Shown: positions 37,108 to 47,291 of the stretch, one piece after another
Numbering within the stretch: the first letter of the stretch is position 1
How the letters are laid out: each line of letters opens with the position of its first letter
Assembly (NCBI GenBank): GCA_965243775.1
Contig: CBDEWF010000002.1
Coordinates: 186,001 to 250,000, forward strand
Reading direction: 5' to 3'
DNA length: 64,000 nt
From: Sansalvadorimonas sp965243775
Lineage (GTDB): Bacteria; Pseudomonadota; Gammaproteobacteria; Pseudomonadales; Endozoicomonadaceae
Position numbers and translations under genes: made by a program
Notes under the pieces: generated by a model
Databases searched by the model: none
What the model was told of the DNA's origin: nothing
What the model saw: only the letters and a program-made list of their open reading frames with translations

Positions 37108-40100
37108 TCAGTCTTGCTCAATACCGAAGAGATAACCTGACAACCCTTCCCTACGACAAAACTCTCTCCAGTCCTTGCAAGGAGGTTGCCCCCGGTAAGT
37201 TAAATAGTCATTCAGCTTTAAAACAATATCATCGTCACAGACAATGACATCATTCCCTTCAAATTTCAGGGTAATGTAATGCCCGGATTTCAACGAATTC
37301 CCTCTGTGGCAAACAATAGAGCTAACCCTGTACTTATGGTTGACGGGGGGGGCATTGGGCCTTTCGGGGTCGTGCAACGGAAGCGTCACACTCAATGGCG
37401 TATTCTGGAGGAGATTCATGGCCTCATCTTTCAAATAGACAGCCTCATTAACACCCTGATATTTATAGACCTTTGACTGCAGAGTCAGACTTTGAGGAGC
37501 AGCCCCACTCTGGGTATACAGCTTCAACTGACCAGATGTTTTTGTTGGTGGACGATCAGCCCCTTTTTGTTGCAGCTCCCGATATCGCCTCTCTTCCTGA
37601 CCAGTGCGACCATTGTTTTTAGCTTTAAGCCTTTTCAACTCGCTATAATCACTCTTTTCTTTATGTCCCCATTGCGTCAGATTCAAAGCTCTTAACCTGT
37701 CTGCAGGCCACACGTTTTTCTTCTTCCGGTTCAAGCATCTCGTGAGAAATAAGAGCCTGGATACAGTTGTCAAGCGTGTCCCCAGCCAGTTGAAAGGCCA
37801 GGAGCGATTCTGGCACAGCTTTCTCCACCTTCTCATCCTTCTTCGTGCCATGAGCCCATAAAGACATTACCTTGCCCATACTTACTGTAGATCGGGGATC
37901 CGCATCACTGCCTGTCAGCGTGGCAAGCACCCGAATCATTTCACCTGCGTCTTCCTGCTTGATTTGCGAAAGTGTGTGCTTCTGCCCCGGATCCCCCCCG
38001 ATCAAGTCTTGGATAGCTGGTTTATCGTAGCTGTCGCCAAATTGCTTCAAAAGGGTGAAAAATTCCACCTGGGCCTGTACCAGTTTGCGCTGGTCACCTT
38101 GTTGGCTGTTAATTTGCTCACACATTTCCACAAAGGCATGGGTTAACCTGCGGTGGGCAAAAACAAAATCCTGTATACCCTTGGGGTTATCGTTCGTCAC
38201 AGCCTGGTTCAAATTCGCCTGCAGCTTATAAGCTTCATCCCAGACAGAGGCAACGAACGCATCCGACACCTTGGCATGCTCAACGTCACTGAGTCCTCCT
38301 TTAGGAGGCATCCGCATATGGTATTTCAATAAGTAATCCACCAGAACACCTGCAGGGACAGTCCGTTTGAGTTCACTCAGCATGGTGCCATTACGCCTCA
38401 TATGAGCACTCAACTGCATGCTGCTGGCCATAAAACAGTTGTTACTGAAATTGAGCATACCTGGCTGGAAGGGCGCCATCCCCCTTGCCTTGACTTTCTC
38501 AGTGCCAATGGCGGTCGGCAGGTAATTATCCAGTTTCTGCGCAATGCCCTGAAGGTTTTCACAGATATTTTTTTTGCTGCCACCACTATAAACAGTCTCA
38601 AGTTGTCTCATCTCATCATCGATCTGTGCTTGGGTTTTGTTATGCCTTTTAGCATGCGCAATTGCTTCCCTCACAACATCTTCAGGAACTTCCGCCTTTT
38701 GCCAGGGAGGGGTTTTTAATTGATCCTGAAATACCAGAGCTGAGAACATTTCATCATAAAACTCGATGCCGGTTTCTGGCTGATAGCTCTGCAGGTCTCG
38801 AAAATAACGTAGAGCCCATGTCAGCTCACCCTGCAGATATATCCCCTGAGGGATTTTGGAAAACAGACGCTGAAATTCATTCCAGTTATTGACTAATCCT
38901 TCCTTCGCCAACCCATTATATAACAATTCATTTTGAGCCTCATTACCATCAACGGTCTCACTTCCAACCTGAGCCGCTGGTACAGGAATAGTAAACGGTG
39001 GAGAAGATACGCCTGGACGAACACCAGGAAGGCTGGAAGGCGCCACCTGTTTTGCAGGAACCACAGAGGGTTGTTGTTGAGGAGGAGGCGTGAACGCAGG
39101 CTGCGTATTCACAACAGGATTGTTTCTATCCTGATACCCATCAAAGTGTCCATTGGAAACGTCATAAACAAGTTGTATGGGTCTAGCCTCCGGGTCGTAT
39201 GGTATGTCAGAGACCGGACACCATATACCATCTGCACTAACGCTATAAGTGTCGAAAACTCCGTTCGCCTGTAAGACCTGACAAATTATCGGCTTTGAAT
39301 AACAGCGTGCCATAACAGGTAGCCAGCTAGGGGTAGGCCGACTAGCAGGATGGCAGCTAACATCAGACAGAGTTGCCACCTGGTTTGGATCAACTTCATA
39401 CAGGTTAACGCAGCTATCAGATTTCACGTAAGGATCTAATGCGCAATCTCCTTCCCGTTTCTTAAATCTGTCGATATAACCTGCCAACAGATCCTGAGCC
39501 CTGCCAGTCTCGATACCAAGCTGCATAGCGATTGCATGGCATGCTGATTGACTATTGCCCGGTGTTTTAAGAATTTCAAAACTTGGTTCATATTGCTGAA
39601 ATATGTCCTGAACTCTCTTTCGAGAGGCTGCTAACCGAATATTCCGTGAAATATCCTGACAGCTCTGATTGTTCACAAAATGATCAACGACTGGCTTAGT
39701 ATTCTCATTATCAAGATCACCCAGCATCGCATCCATGTCTTCAAACCTAATCACACCAGCTTTGACACACGCAACCATTTCCTCTGGGCTTAGCTCCAGC
39801 TCCCGATGAAGAATCGGATATAACTGCTCAAGAAGGGGTAAAAACTTGTGGGTGCATTCGAGGCGTTTCATACCTGGAGGGGCTGACATACGCTGCTCCA
39901 GATTAAATAGCGCAAACTGGCCTACAAAAAACGTGCGATCAAATGCTGGAGGTTCGGGATCCGTGAAGTTTTTTTGGGGGAAATTTGCTGTATTAAAGTT
40001 TTTCCAATCATCTCCACCATCAGGTTCAGGTTGATGTTTTTCTTCATGTGGCACAGCCTGAACAGGAGCAGAAATTTGATCTCTTGCACTCTGAAAACGT

Positions 40101-40879
40101 TTAACTTCATCATCCCATAAGTTTTTAAATTCCCTCATTGCATTATCCACCTGATCAATCAGGTTATCTTTGTGAACATACCCTGCTTTTATAAGAAACT
40201 TACAGGCATATTCACTAAGCTCTGCACACCCGTATTTATCAGGAGCTTCCATCATAAGGCCTAATAATTCCTGTTGTTCATCAGACAGTGGATTATCATT
40301 TGGCAGTGATGGAAGGGCTACGTTTACTGCAGGCAGTCTTTGATGGTTAGCTTCCTTTTGAACCCGTTCAACTTCCGACTGAGCCAAATCAATGGTTTGA
40401 AGGACATGATCACCAACAGGAGGACTATCAGCAGGCCATTCTTTTTTGCACACGACCTCCTGATACATATATGTAAGAATTTTCAACTTCTCATCAGCAG
40501 AAAATTCTACGGAAGCCGAATTGCTGGTATTTAATATCTCATTATAAATAAATTCCTGAAAATCATCTGCACTACCTTGACCCAGTGCCAGATCACTGAT
40601 CATTTCTTCAAGCTGAACACATAAATAGATTGGGTTTTTATTTAGCCAATCCTCACCATCGGGCAGCACTTCAATTTTTCGTTCTTGCAATCCAACTGCT
40701 TCACATGCCTTATTTATGTCTTGAAGAATTTGTTCTTTTTGATGATCAGGAACGACAGTTCTACCATAAAACATTCTAAGAGTATAATTAAACCAACCCT
40801 GGGGCTGTTGAGCTTGCTTAGCATTCTGAATGGCTTGTAAAGTCTGATAAGAAACTAATCGTGATTCATCCAAAGACAT
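37108..40879 (-). pseudogene. Two-domain OTU + USP deubiquitinase, frameshifted
   Basis: The leftward frame from ATG 40879 gives 1072 aa. Around residue 445 is an OTU Cys motif (GNSQSACHAIAMQLG) with PSWLPVMARCYSKPIICQ and the His motif VSNGHFDGYQ (about 576). A proline-rich linker follows, then a USP Cys box GMLNFSNNCFMASSMQL (about 814) and EDAGEM (about 976). The frame stops at 37661, but a second frame (up to 37851, ending 37108) carries the missing USP His box SGHYITLKFEGNDVIVCDDD. One indel near 37665-37690 splits the gene. As read, only the OTU part could be active. If the indel is an assembly error, this would be an intact dual deubiquitinase of about 1250 aa. Confidence 0.75.
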
Positions 40880-40990
40880 AGCAACTCCCTCAGCATCATA
40901 ATTCCTTTTTTTGGCTTGGCAGGTTTCCCCCCCCCTATCAGATTTAGGTGTATTTGATTGATAAGAAAAGAAACTGATATTCTGGCGACA

Positions 40991-41021
40991 AAAAAATGCC
41001 GCCTCCTGCAGGAGACGGCAT
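40991..41021 (-). terminator. Terminator after htpG
   Basis: Read leftward: ATGCCGTCTCC-TGCA-GGAGGCGGCAT (one mismatch), followed by a run of T (AAAAAA at 40991-40996 on the plus strand). Strong rho-independent terminator about 35 bp past the htpG stop. Confidence 0.88.
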
Positions 41022-41054
41022 TTCCCTTTTTGAAGATGCTGTTTCAGCAGACTA

Positions 41055-42980
41055 TCAGGAGCCAGACAGTTCCAGCAGCAGCTTGTTCAGGCGCTGAACA
41101 TAGGCACCTGGATCGTCCAGCTGGCCGCCTTCAGCCAGGCTGGCCTGATCCATCAGGATCCGGCTCAGTTCGGCAAAACGGTCTTCATCAGATTCATTGT
41201 CCAGACGGACAATCAGCGGGTGCTCAGGGTTAATTTCAAAGATCGGCTTGGTATCAGGTACAGCCTGGCCCGCCGCTTCCATGATTCGACGCATTTGAGC
41301 ACCCATATCCTGGGCACCAACCACCAGGCAGGCTGGAGAGTCAGTCAGACGGTGAGTAACACGCACGGACTCAACCTCGTCCTTGAGCACATCCTGGATA
41401 CGCTTGACCAGATCTTCGCTCTGCTTCTCAACTTCCTCCTGGGCCTTCTTGTCTTCTTCAGACTCCAGCTTGCCCAGATCGAGATCACCACGGCCGATAT
41501 CTTCAAATTTCTTGCCGTCGTACTCAAACAGGTGTGACATTAGCCACTCATCAACACGGTCGGAGAGCAGCAGAACTTCAATGCCCTTCTTGCGGAACAC
41601 TTCCAGGTGCGGGCTGCTCTTGGCAGCATTGAAGGACTCAGCAGAGATGTAGTAGATCTTCTCCTGATCTTCCTTCATACGACCAATGTAATCGTCGAGG
41701 GAAACCGTCTGCTCTTCCTTGCCTTCCAAAGACGTGGAGAAGCGCAGCAGCTTGGCGATCTTCTCCTTGTTACCCATATCTTCTGCAGGGCCTTCCTTCA
41801 GGACCTGACCGAACTCTTTCCAGAACTTCTGATAGTTCTCTGCATCGTTCCTGGCCATCTTGGTCAGCATATCCAGGACTCGTTTGGTCAGCGCGGACTT
41901 CATGCTTTCCACATTCGGATCTTTCTGAAGAATCTCACGGGAGATATTCAGGGACAGGTCATTGGAGTCCAGCACACCCTTGATAAAGCGCAGGTACATG
42001 GGCAGGAACTCTTCCGCCTTGTCCATGATAAATACACGCTGAACATACAGCTTCAGGCCACGATCCATTTCGCGGTTGTACAGATCAAAAGGCGCCTTGC
42101 CGGGAACATACAGCAGGCTGGTGTATTCCAGCTTGCCTTCCACACGGTTATGGCTCCATTTCAGCGGATCGGTGTGATCGTGGCTGATATGACCATAGAA
42201 CTCTTTGTACTCTTCGTCCTTGATCTCGCTACGGCTACGAGTCCACAGGGCCTTGGCGGTGTTTACGGTTTCCCACTCAGGCGCCTTGTTTTCCTCTTCC
42301 TTCTTCTCGTTACCTTCTTCGTCATAGGAAGGCATGTCCTGCTTTTCCATCAAGATGGGCAGGGATATATGGTCAGAGTATTTGCGGATAATGGAGCGCA
42401 GCTGCCAGCCATCGGCAAAATCGAGATGCTCATCTTTCAGGTGCAGGGTGATGCTGGTACCACGGGAGGCTTTATCAGTCTCTTCAATGGTGAATTCGCC
42501 AGTGCCTTCAGATTCCCAGATAACACCCTCTTTGTCACCAGCCTTGCGGGTTTCGACAGTGACCTTGTCAGCCACAATAAAGGAGGAATAGAAGCCAACA
42601 CCAAACTGACCGATCAGCTGTGAGTCCTTCTGCTGATCGCCGGTCATATTCTTCAGAAACTCTGCAGTACCAGACTTGGCAATAGTACCCAGATTATCAA
42701 TCACATCCTGACGGCTCATACCGATGCCGTTGTCAGCGATAGTGACGGTCTTGGCTTCCTTATCGAAGCTGATACGGATTTCCAGGTTAGGGTCGGACTC
42801 CAGCAGAGTAGCGTCGTGCAGCGCTTCATAGCGCAGCTTGTCGGAGGCGTCACTGGCATTGGATACCAGTTCCCGCAGGAAGATTTCCGGATGGGAATAC
42901 AGGGAGTGAATCATCAGGTGAAGCAGCTGCTTCACTTCTGTCTGAAAACCTAATGTTTCTTTTTTTGTTTCAGTAGTCAT
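41055..42980 (-). CDS. htpG: Molecular chaperone HtpG (bacterial Hsp90)
   Basis: 641 aa ATP-dependent cytosolic chaperone. N-terminal GHKL ATPase motifs: ELVSNASDASDKLRYEAL, DNGIGM, GTIAKSGT and GQFGVGFYSSFIVADKV. Middle-domain catalytic Arg region NISREILQ and the C-terminal dimerisation region (IFEINPEHPLI) are present. Length fits E. coli HtpG (624 aa). Preceded by a sigma-32 promoter, so it is heat-shock controlled. Confidence 0.98.
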   Translation of the reverse strand: MTTETKKETLGFQTEVKQLLHLMIHSLYSHPEIFLRELVSNASDASDKLRYEALHDATLLESDPNLEIRISFDKEAKTVTIADNGIGMSRQDVIDNLGTIAKSGTAEFLKNMTGDQQKDSQLIGQFGVGFYSSFIVADKVTVETRKAGDKEGVIWESEGTGEFTIEETDKASRGTSITLHLKDEHLDFADGWQLRSIIRKYSDHISLPILMEKQDMPSYDEEGNEKKEEENKAPEWETVNTAKALWTRSRSEIKDEEYKEFYGHISHDHTDPLKWSHNRVEGKLEYTSLLYVPGKAPFDLYNREMDRGLKLYVQRVFIMDKAEEFLPMYLRFIKGVLDSNDLSLNISREILQKDPNVESMKSALTKRVLDMLTKMARNDAENYQKFWKEFGQVLKEGPAEDMGNKEKIAKLLRFSTSLEGKEEQTVSLDDYIGRMKEDQEKIYYISAESFNAAKSSPHLEVFRKKGIEVLLLSDRVDEWLMSHLFEYDGKKFEDIGRGDLDLGKLESEEDKKAQEEVEKQSEDLVKRIQDVLKDEVESVRVTHRLTDSPACLVVGAQDMGAQMRRIMEAAGQAVPDTKPIFEINPEHPLIVRLDNESDEDRFAELSRILMDQASLAEGGQLDDPGAYVQRLNKLLLELSGS

Positions 42981-43037
42981 GGATTGGTCGTCCTCGGAAA
43001 ACTAACCGTAAGCCGGAGTAAAAAATGATATTCCGAA

Positions 43038-43068
43038 AAATGGGGATAACTGACTGTCTTTTCAAGGG
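43038..43068 (-). promoter_or_regulatory. Sigma-32 heat-shock promoter of htpG
   Basis: Read leftward: CCCTTGAAAA (-35) then, after 15 bp counted from CTTGAA, CCCCATTT (-10). This is close to a perfect match to the RpoH consensus CTTGAAA / CCCCATnT. The -10 lies about 57 bp upstream of the htpG ATG. Confidence 0.92.
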
Positions 43069-43111
43069 CTGATTTTAAATTTTGATCCAACTGTCAGTCA
43101 TACTGATCAAT

Positions 43112-43540
43112 TCATAAGCGAAAGTGTGCACGGGCAGTGGCAATGGGCACATCTCTATGGGTCTGCCAGGCAGTCACTGAAACATTGGCCACTCTTCGCC
43201 CCTGCCGGTGCATCTGGCACTCTGCGAAGGTATCCCGCAGTTGGCCGGTACGCAGGTAATCCAAAGAAAAATCAATAATAGCTGGAACCCGGGGCCGATC
43301 CATAAACAGAAGCAGATGCAAAGCCGCGGCTGTTTCCATAAAGCCACCGATCACGCCACCGTGGAGCGCTGGCAGAATGGGGTTACCGATATTGCTCTTG
43401 TCTGATTTCAGAAGAAACAGGGCCTCATCTCCTACAAGCTGCCCGCGAACCCCAATCATCCGGGCATAAGGAATCTGCTCAATCAACTTATCGACACGAC
43501 CATCAACCCTTGCCTCATTGATCGCCGTTTCAAGCCCCAT
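43112..43540 (-). CDS. PaaI-type hotdog thioesterase (downstream of a pair)
   Basis: 142 aa from the ATG at 43540 (MGLETAINEARVDG); the frame is open further upstream but overlaps the partner gene. Hotdog motif PALHGGVIGGFMETAAALHLL and SLDYLRTG. Probably a cytoplasmic acyl- or aryl-CoA thioesterase. Start overlaps the end of the upstream thioesterase by 11 bp, so the two are coupled and may form a heteromer. Confidence 0.85.
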   Translation of the reverse strand: MGLETAINEARVDGRVDKLIEQIPYARMIGVRGQLVGDEALFLLKSDKSNIGNPILPALHGGVIGGFMETAAALHLLLFMDRPRVPAIIDFSLDYLRTGQLRDTFAECQMHRQGRRVANVSVTAWQTHRDVPIATARAHFRL

Positions 43541-44027
43541 GTTTTTTCTCCCCTCCAACTCCTGGAGCAGTGATTCCCCTGGATTTAATACTGCCCAGCC
43601 GCATAAAAGTTCCGACAACATGAGCCACAGGCTTTTCCGGTGATTCCTGCCAGGCAGTACCACGGGTAAAAATAATACTTCGGGTAACCCGGTAAGACTG
43701 AGTTGTAGCAAACAGGGACTTTTTGGACTCTGGTACAGTCATATGATCAATACGCAGATCCAGAGTCGGACAGGCTTCTGGAGCAGGCAAGGCACAAATG
43801 GTGGAAATACCACAGGTTGTATCCATCAGGGTGGTCACCACACCGGAATGAATCACTCCGGTATCTGGATTGCCAACAATCTGCTCACTCCAGGGCAGCT
43901 CTACCGTTACACCTTCGCAGCTTGCACTTATCACTTTCATTCCCAGTGTCTGGCAGTGAGGCAGTACAGAGAGAAACTGCCTGGCCATGGTCAACAGCGT
44001 TTGATCATCAGGTATTTTTTGAGACAT
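43530..44027 (-). CDS. PaaI-type hotdog thioesterase (upstream of a pair)
   Basis: 165 aa with the hotdog pattern GVIHSGVVTTLMDTTCGIST and TLDLRIDHMTVPE. Predicted CoA thioesterase. The ATG at 44027 is directly preceded by hexanucleotide repeats instead of a recognisable Shine-Dalgarno site. Forms an overlapping pair with the next gene, which has the same fold but little sequence similarity. Confidence 0.85.
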   Translation of the reverse strand: MSQKIPDDQTLLTMARQFLSVLPHCQTLGMKVISASCEGVTVELPWSEQIVGNPDTGVIHSGVVTTLMDTTCGISTICALPAPEACPTLDLRIDHMTVPESKKSLFATTQSYRVTRSIIFTRGTAWQESPEKPVAHVVGTFMRLGSIKSRGITAPGVGGEKKHGA

Positions 44028-44057
44028 CGTTATCGTTATCGTTATCGTTATTGTTAT
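44028..44057 (-). repeat. Hexanucleotide tandem repeat abutting a start codon
   Basis: Read on the plus strand, CGTTAT occurs four times exactly (44028-44051), followed by a variant TGTTAT (44052-44057). On the coding strand this is (ATAACG)n ending right at the ATG of the thioesterase gene. Copy-number changes would alter the leader length in 6-bp steps. Confidence 0.9.
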
Positions 44058-44178
44058 TTTTGATCATGTTACCCATACCTAACTTATAACATATCCCTGC
44101 ATATCCGTTACTCCCTTTAAGCCCGGTTCTGGTGAATAGAATCTATTCAAAAGCTGTTCGAATAGACTCTGTTCTTAT

Positions 44179-44935
44179 TTACTCTCCGGACCAATAGCGT
44201 TGCTGCTGAATACTGGTTATGTAATCAATACCCTCTTGCGAAGTGATGACTTCAGCAGCTATAGGTTCAAGTGCCTGAGCTGCATCTTCTGTATACTGGC
44301 AGACCTCTTCAGAGAGGATGGCAAACCGGTGTACATTCGGGCGATCGCCTGTAGCGATGACACCTGGCCTCCTGGGTTTCATTGGATACTTCGGCTTTTT
44401 TGGATACTTCGGTTTCTTTGGTAATAATGAGCTGGCTGCGTTGAGCTGGTTGATCATGGCATTGTAGTAGGCTTCATCCATTTCTCTCTTCCGCTGCTCA
44501 TGCTCCCGATCAATTTCCTCGACTCTAGCCTGCCATTCCTTATTTCTGGCTTGCCATTGAGCTTCTAATTTCTTCTTTTTCTTATCCGAGGCTCTGGATG
44601 GGTTGGGAAAGGAATAATAGTGAGCTTTACCACCACCTTCATGCAATGTGACGTAGCAGGTGTAGCCTAAAGCAAAATAGTTAGGGCTTCGTTCTACCCG
44701 CAGAATACGCCCCGTGGCTTCATCTTCCTCTACCGGGTAAGCAATATGGCTGGATGCCTGTGCAAATGGCGAGAGCCGTTCTTTTTTATAGCGAGCAAAA
44801 GATGCAGAATTTTCAAATGGTATTTCATGCAGTAAACATGTATTCAAACAAACTCTCATGGCTGACATGAGTTGCCGAGGCAAAGCAAAATGGCATAAAC
44901 AGCGAAGATGCTAACATCAGTACTCTTTTCTTCAT
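44179..44935 (-). pseudogene. Unknown exported coiled-coil protein, frameshifted near the start
   Basis: A good start exists at 44935: a ribosome site (AAGGGGGG) and a signal peptide MKKRVLMLASSLFMPFCFA, but this frame ends after 36 codons. The rest is in the neighbouring frame from about 44870 to 44179 and encodes a helical segment rich in Lys, Arg and Glu (QWQARNKEWQARVEEIDREH) and the repeated KPKYPKKPKYPMKP. A single indel therefore seems to separate signal and body. The family is unknown. The alternative is a shorter, non-exported protein from TTG 44883. Confidence 0.6.
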
Positions 44936-45143
44936 GGCGATCCCCCCTTACATTTGTGGAATAAGAAATAAAAGCGACACCGATAAATAGATGGAGGACT
45001 TTCAGGCTAGAAAGTTCTTATCCGGAGAAAGGAAGGTTGCGGACTTGTTCAGGATTGTTAGGTATTTTGGTAACAGATTGTTAGATCACGTTGATAATTT
45101 AGCATCCAGCTCTGCCTTTTCTGTCCCGATCTCACTTCAGCAA

Positions 45144-45320
45144 ATAGCTCCATGATCTGTATATTTCAGCGCCATTCCTGTATGAACAGGCCCATGAACT
45201 GGGTGTAGCGATGGGCGTAACAACGCAGCATTTTTTGTCCGAAGACTATCAGAGCGTATTCACACAAAGCTGGAACCAGTACTGTAATTTGAGTTTGACA
45301 GCGCTAGCCGGGTTGCGTTG
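45144..45320 (+). pseudogene. Possible gene fragment in a 360-bp gap
   Basis: The region 44941-45303 has no full gene. A rightward frame after a TAG reads LHDLYISAPFLYEQAHELG, VAMGVTTQHFLSEDYQSVF and continues to TALAGLR and a stop inside the 3' end of the next gene. There is no start codon with a ribosome site. It reads like protein sequence and could be the tail of a decayed gene, but I cannot name it. Confidence 0.25.
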
Positions 45321-46008
45321 AGCTATAGGCCAGGTTTTTTAATACTTGGGAGTGAAACTCCCGGTGATAGAGGATCACTACTACACCTGTCACCAGCACA
45401 ACATAAAACCAGACATAAATAAACCATGCCATTGTGGCCAGACCAAAATAGTAAGCGCGCAAGCCATAGTTAAAATGCTTGGCAGCCATGGATATTGTTC
45501 GAGCGCCCTTTTCGGCAAAGGCCTCAGCCAGAGCTTCTGACGCCTGCGCCTCTTCTGGCAGGGGAGCACTTCCCATCAGTACAGCAGCGTAATTATAGAG
45601 CCGAAGGGACCAGGAAAATTCAAAGTAGGCATAGATAAAGATCGCTGTCATAACCAGCATCTTGTATTCCCAGATTTCCCTGGTCAGGGTGGAACCCAGG
45701 GGGAGATGGGCCAGGATACTCAATCCTTCATCCGAAGCGGCCATACTTGTTGCCAGACCGGCAATAACAAGGATTGTCGTTGACGCAAAAAAACTGACAC
45801 TGCTGCGCAATTGATCCAGAAAATTCGCATCGGCAATACGGGTAGGCCGGGTCAGCATTCTCAGCAACCATTGCTTTCGATAGAGCTTCAGAACAGACGC
45901 CAGGCAAGTATGGGAGCGGGCCAGTCGATTGGCCACATAGGTATAGCCAAACCAAAGGCACAACATCCACAGTAGTGCCAACACATCGAGCACTATCGTA
46001 CCACTCAT
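45304..46008 (-). CDS. DUF599 integral membrane protein
   Basis: 234 aa with four main hydrophobic segments and the DUF599 landmarks RSSVSFFASTTILVIAGL, FEFSWSLRLYNYAAVLMG and a late HFNYGLRAYYFGLA. Inner membrane, function unknown. Monocistronic by position. Confidence 0.85.
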   Translation of the reverse strand: MSGTIVLDVLALLWMLCLWFGYTYVANRLARSHTCLASVLKLYRKQWLLRMLTRPTRIADANFLDQLRSSVSFFASTTILVIAGLATSMAASDEGLSILAHLPLGSTLTREIWEYKMLVMTAIFIYAYFEFSWSLRLYNYAAVLMGSAPLPEEAQASEALAEAFAEKGARTISMAAKHFNYGLRAYYFGLATMAWFIYVWFYVVLVTGVVVILYHREFHSQVLKNLAYSSTQPG

Positions 46009-46110
46009 GATTCATAGAAACGACGCAGTATAGTTGTTGCCAGAGAAATAGCTTAAGTTATGCTAGACCTTCATCTGACTCAGAATGATTCATTTTTCCA
46101 GGGAGTCACG

Positions 46111-47265
46111 ATGATGTATACACGCAAACCACTACTATTTTTCTTTCTAATATTTACAAGCCTTATTGCTTTTCAGGCTCAAGCAGCCAAGAAGGGAAAA
46201 CTGACACAAGATGGGTATGAAGAGAGTGATTTAACCGTAGAACAAGGATCTGCACAAAATTTTCAAGATCTTTCTATAACCTATACAACCCAGCTATTTG
46301 ATAAACCTGTCGATATCGCATTCACACCTGTCTACGAGACTGAACCGGGCTATGAGGGAAACCAGGGAACATCTACTTCTGCTGAAGATCAAACCCTAAA
46401 AAAAGTTATGGTGGTCTACGATTTTGGAAAACGGCAAAAATTTGCCTTAAACATACACCAAAATGAAGATGCAGCACCTGAGGATGATCTTTCAAACGCT
46501 GGAGAACTCTACGCCGCAACAAAACCGTTTTTTAAGCATGCTACCAGTAAGCGTAAAACTAAAAAACCGGTGATTATTTCCAAAAAAGATATGTGGATCT
46601 TCAATGCTTTTTCTCCCTTTATTATGAGCATCCTGGAAAAACTCATAGAACATCAATCAGCACAAAACGCTTATGACTCACCACTATTTTGGCAAAAGTC
46701 ACCAGAAAACAGTGATGGCCAGCCGCTATTTATGGATACTGGTGGCGAACGATTCATAAACCTTCACTTCTTTTTTCCTGACAGAGAAAAATGTGGAGAA
46801 GATTCTCCAGAAAGCGTCTGTTTAATGGCAGACCAGATAGAGATTCAACCCAGATCCTCTAAGCAAACTGTTTCAGTAACAGTTCAACACACCGAATCAC
46901 ATTATACTGAGGGGGGAACTGTCATCCTGAGTCAAACTCAAAAGCTAAATCATTCTTACTATGACTTCTCCTTCTCCGAACCACAGTTTACCGCGGCAGG
47001 TGAAAAGCTGTTTCAGAAACGTATGGAGATTGCGGCAAATTTTCTACCAAAGGTTTCTGAAAGTGTTCAACAACCATTAACGCTGCCAGAAAAAAGAAGT
47101 GTGCATACCAGACAAAATTTTTGTGATAACGCCCCAGCTTTTTCCTCCTTGGGAGCCCCTGTCGTCATTATTGCCAATCCCGTCACAGAAGGAGACAGAG
47201 AAAGTGCCGGGATGACCATACACTTGCCCCTCTCCCGAGTGCTACGTACGACAAAGACACAATGA
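46111..47265 (+). CDS. Uncharacterised secreted protein
   Basis: 384 aa from ATG 46111 (MMYTRKPLLFFFLIFTSL), which has AGGGAG at good spacing and begins a clear signal peptide ending FQAQA-AKKG. The frame is open from 46060 but without a ribosome site. The mature part is hydrophilic with four Cys (KCGEDSPESVC and others) and several Gln/Ser-rich stretches. No domain recognised. AT-rich like the deubiquitinase genes, which hints at horizontal origin. Confidence 0.75.
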   Translation: MMYTRKPLLFFFLIFTSLIAFQAQAAKKGKLTQDGYEESDLTVEQGSAQNFQDLSITYTTQLFDKPVDIAFTPVYETEPGYEGNQGTSTSAEDQTLKKVMVVYDFGKRQKFALNIHQNEDAAPEDDLSNAGELYAATKPFFKHATSKRKTKKPVIISKKDMWIFNAFSPFIMSILEKLIEHQSAQNAYDSPLFWQKSPENSDGQPLFMDTGGERFINLHFFFPDREKCGEDSPESVCLMADQIEIQPRSSKQTVSVTVQHTESHYTEGGTVILSQTQKLNHSYYDFSFSEPQFTAAGEKLFQKRMEIAANFLPKVSESVQQPLTLPEKRSVHTRQNFCDNAPAFSSLGAPVVIIANPVTEGDRESAGMTIHLPLSRVLRTTKTQ

Positions 47266-47291
47266 ACATGCCTTTCCCAGCACCTTAAAAT

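Noticed and set aside
41607..42623. 338-codon plus-strand frame opposite htpG
   Set aside because: It lies fully inside htpG, whose identity is certain; no start signal.
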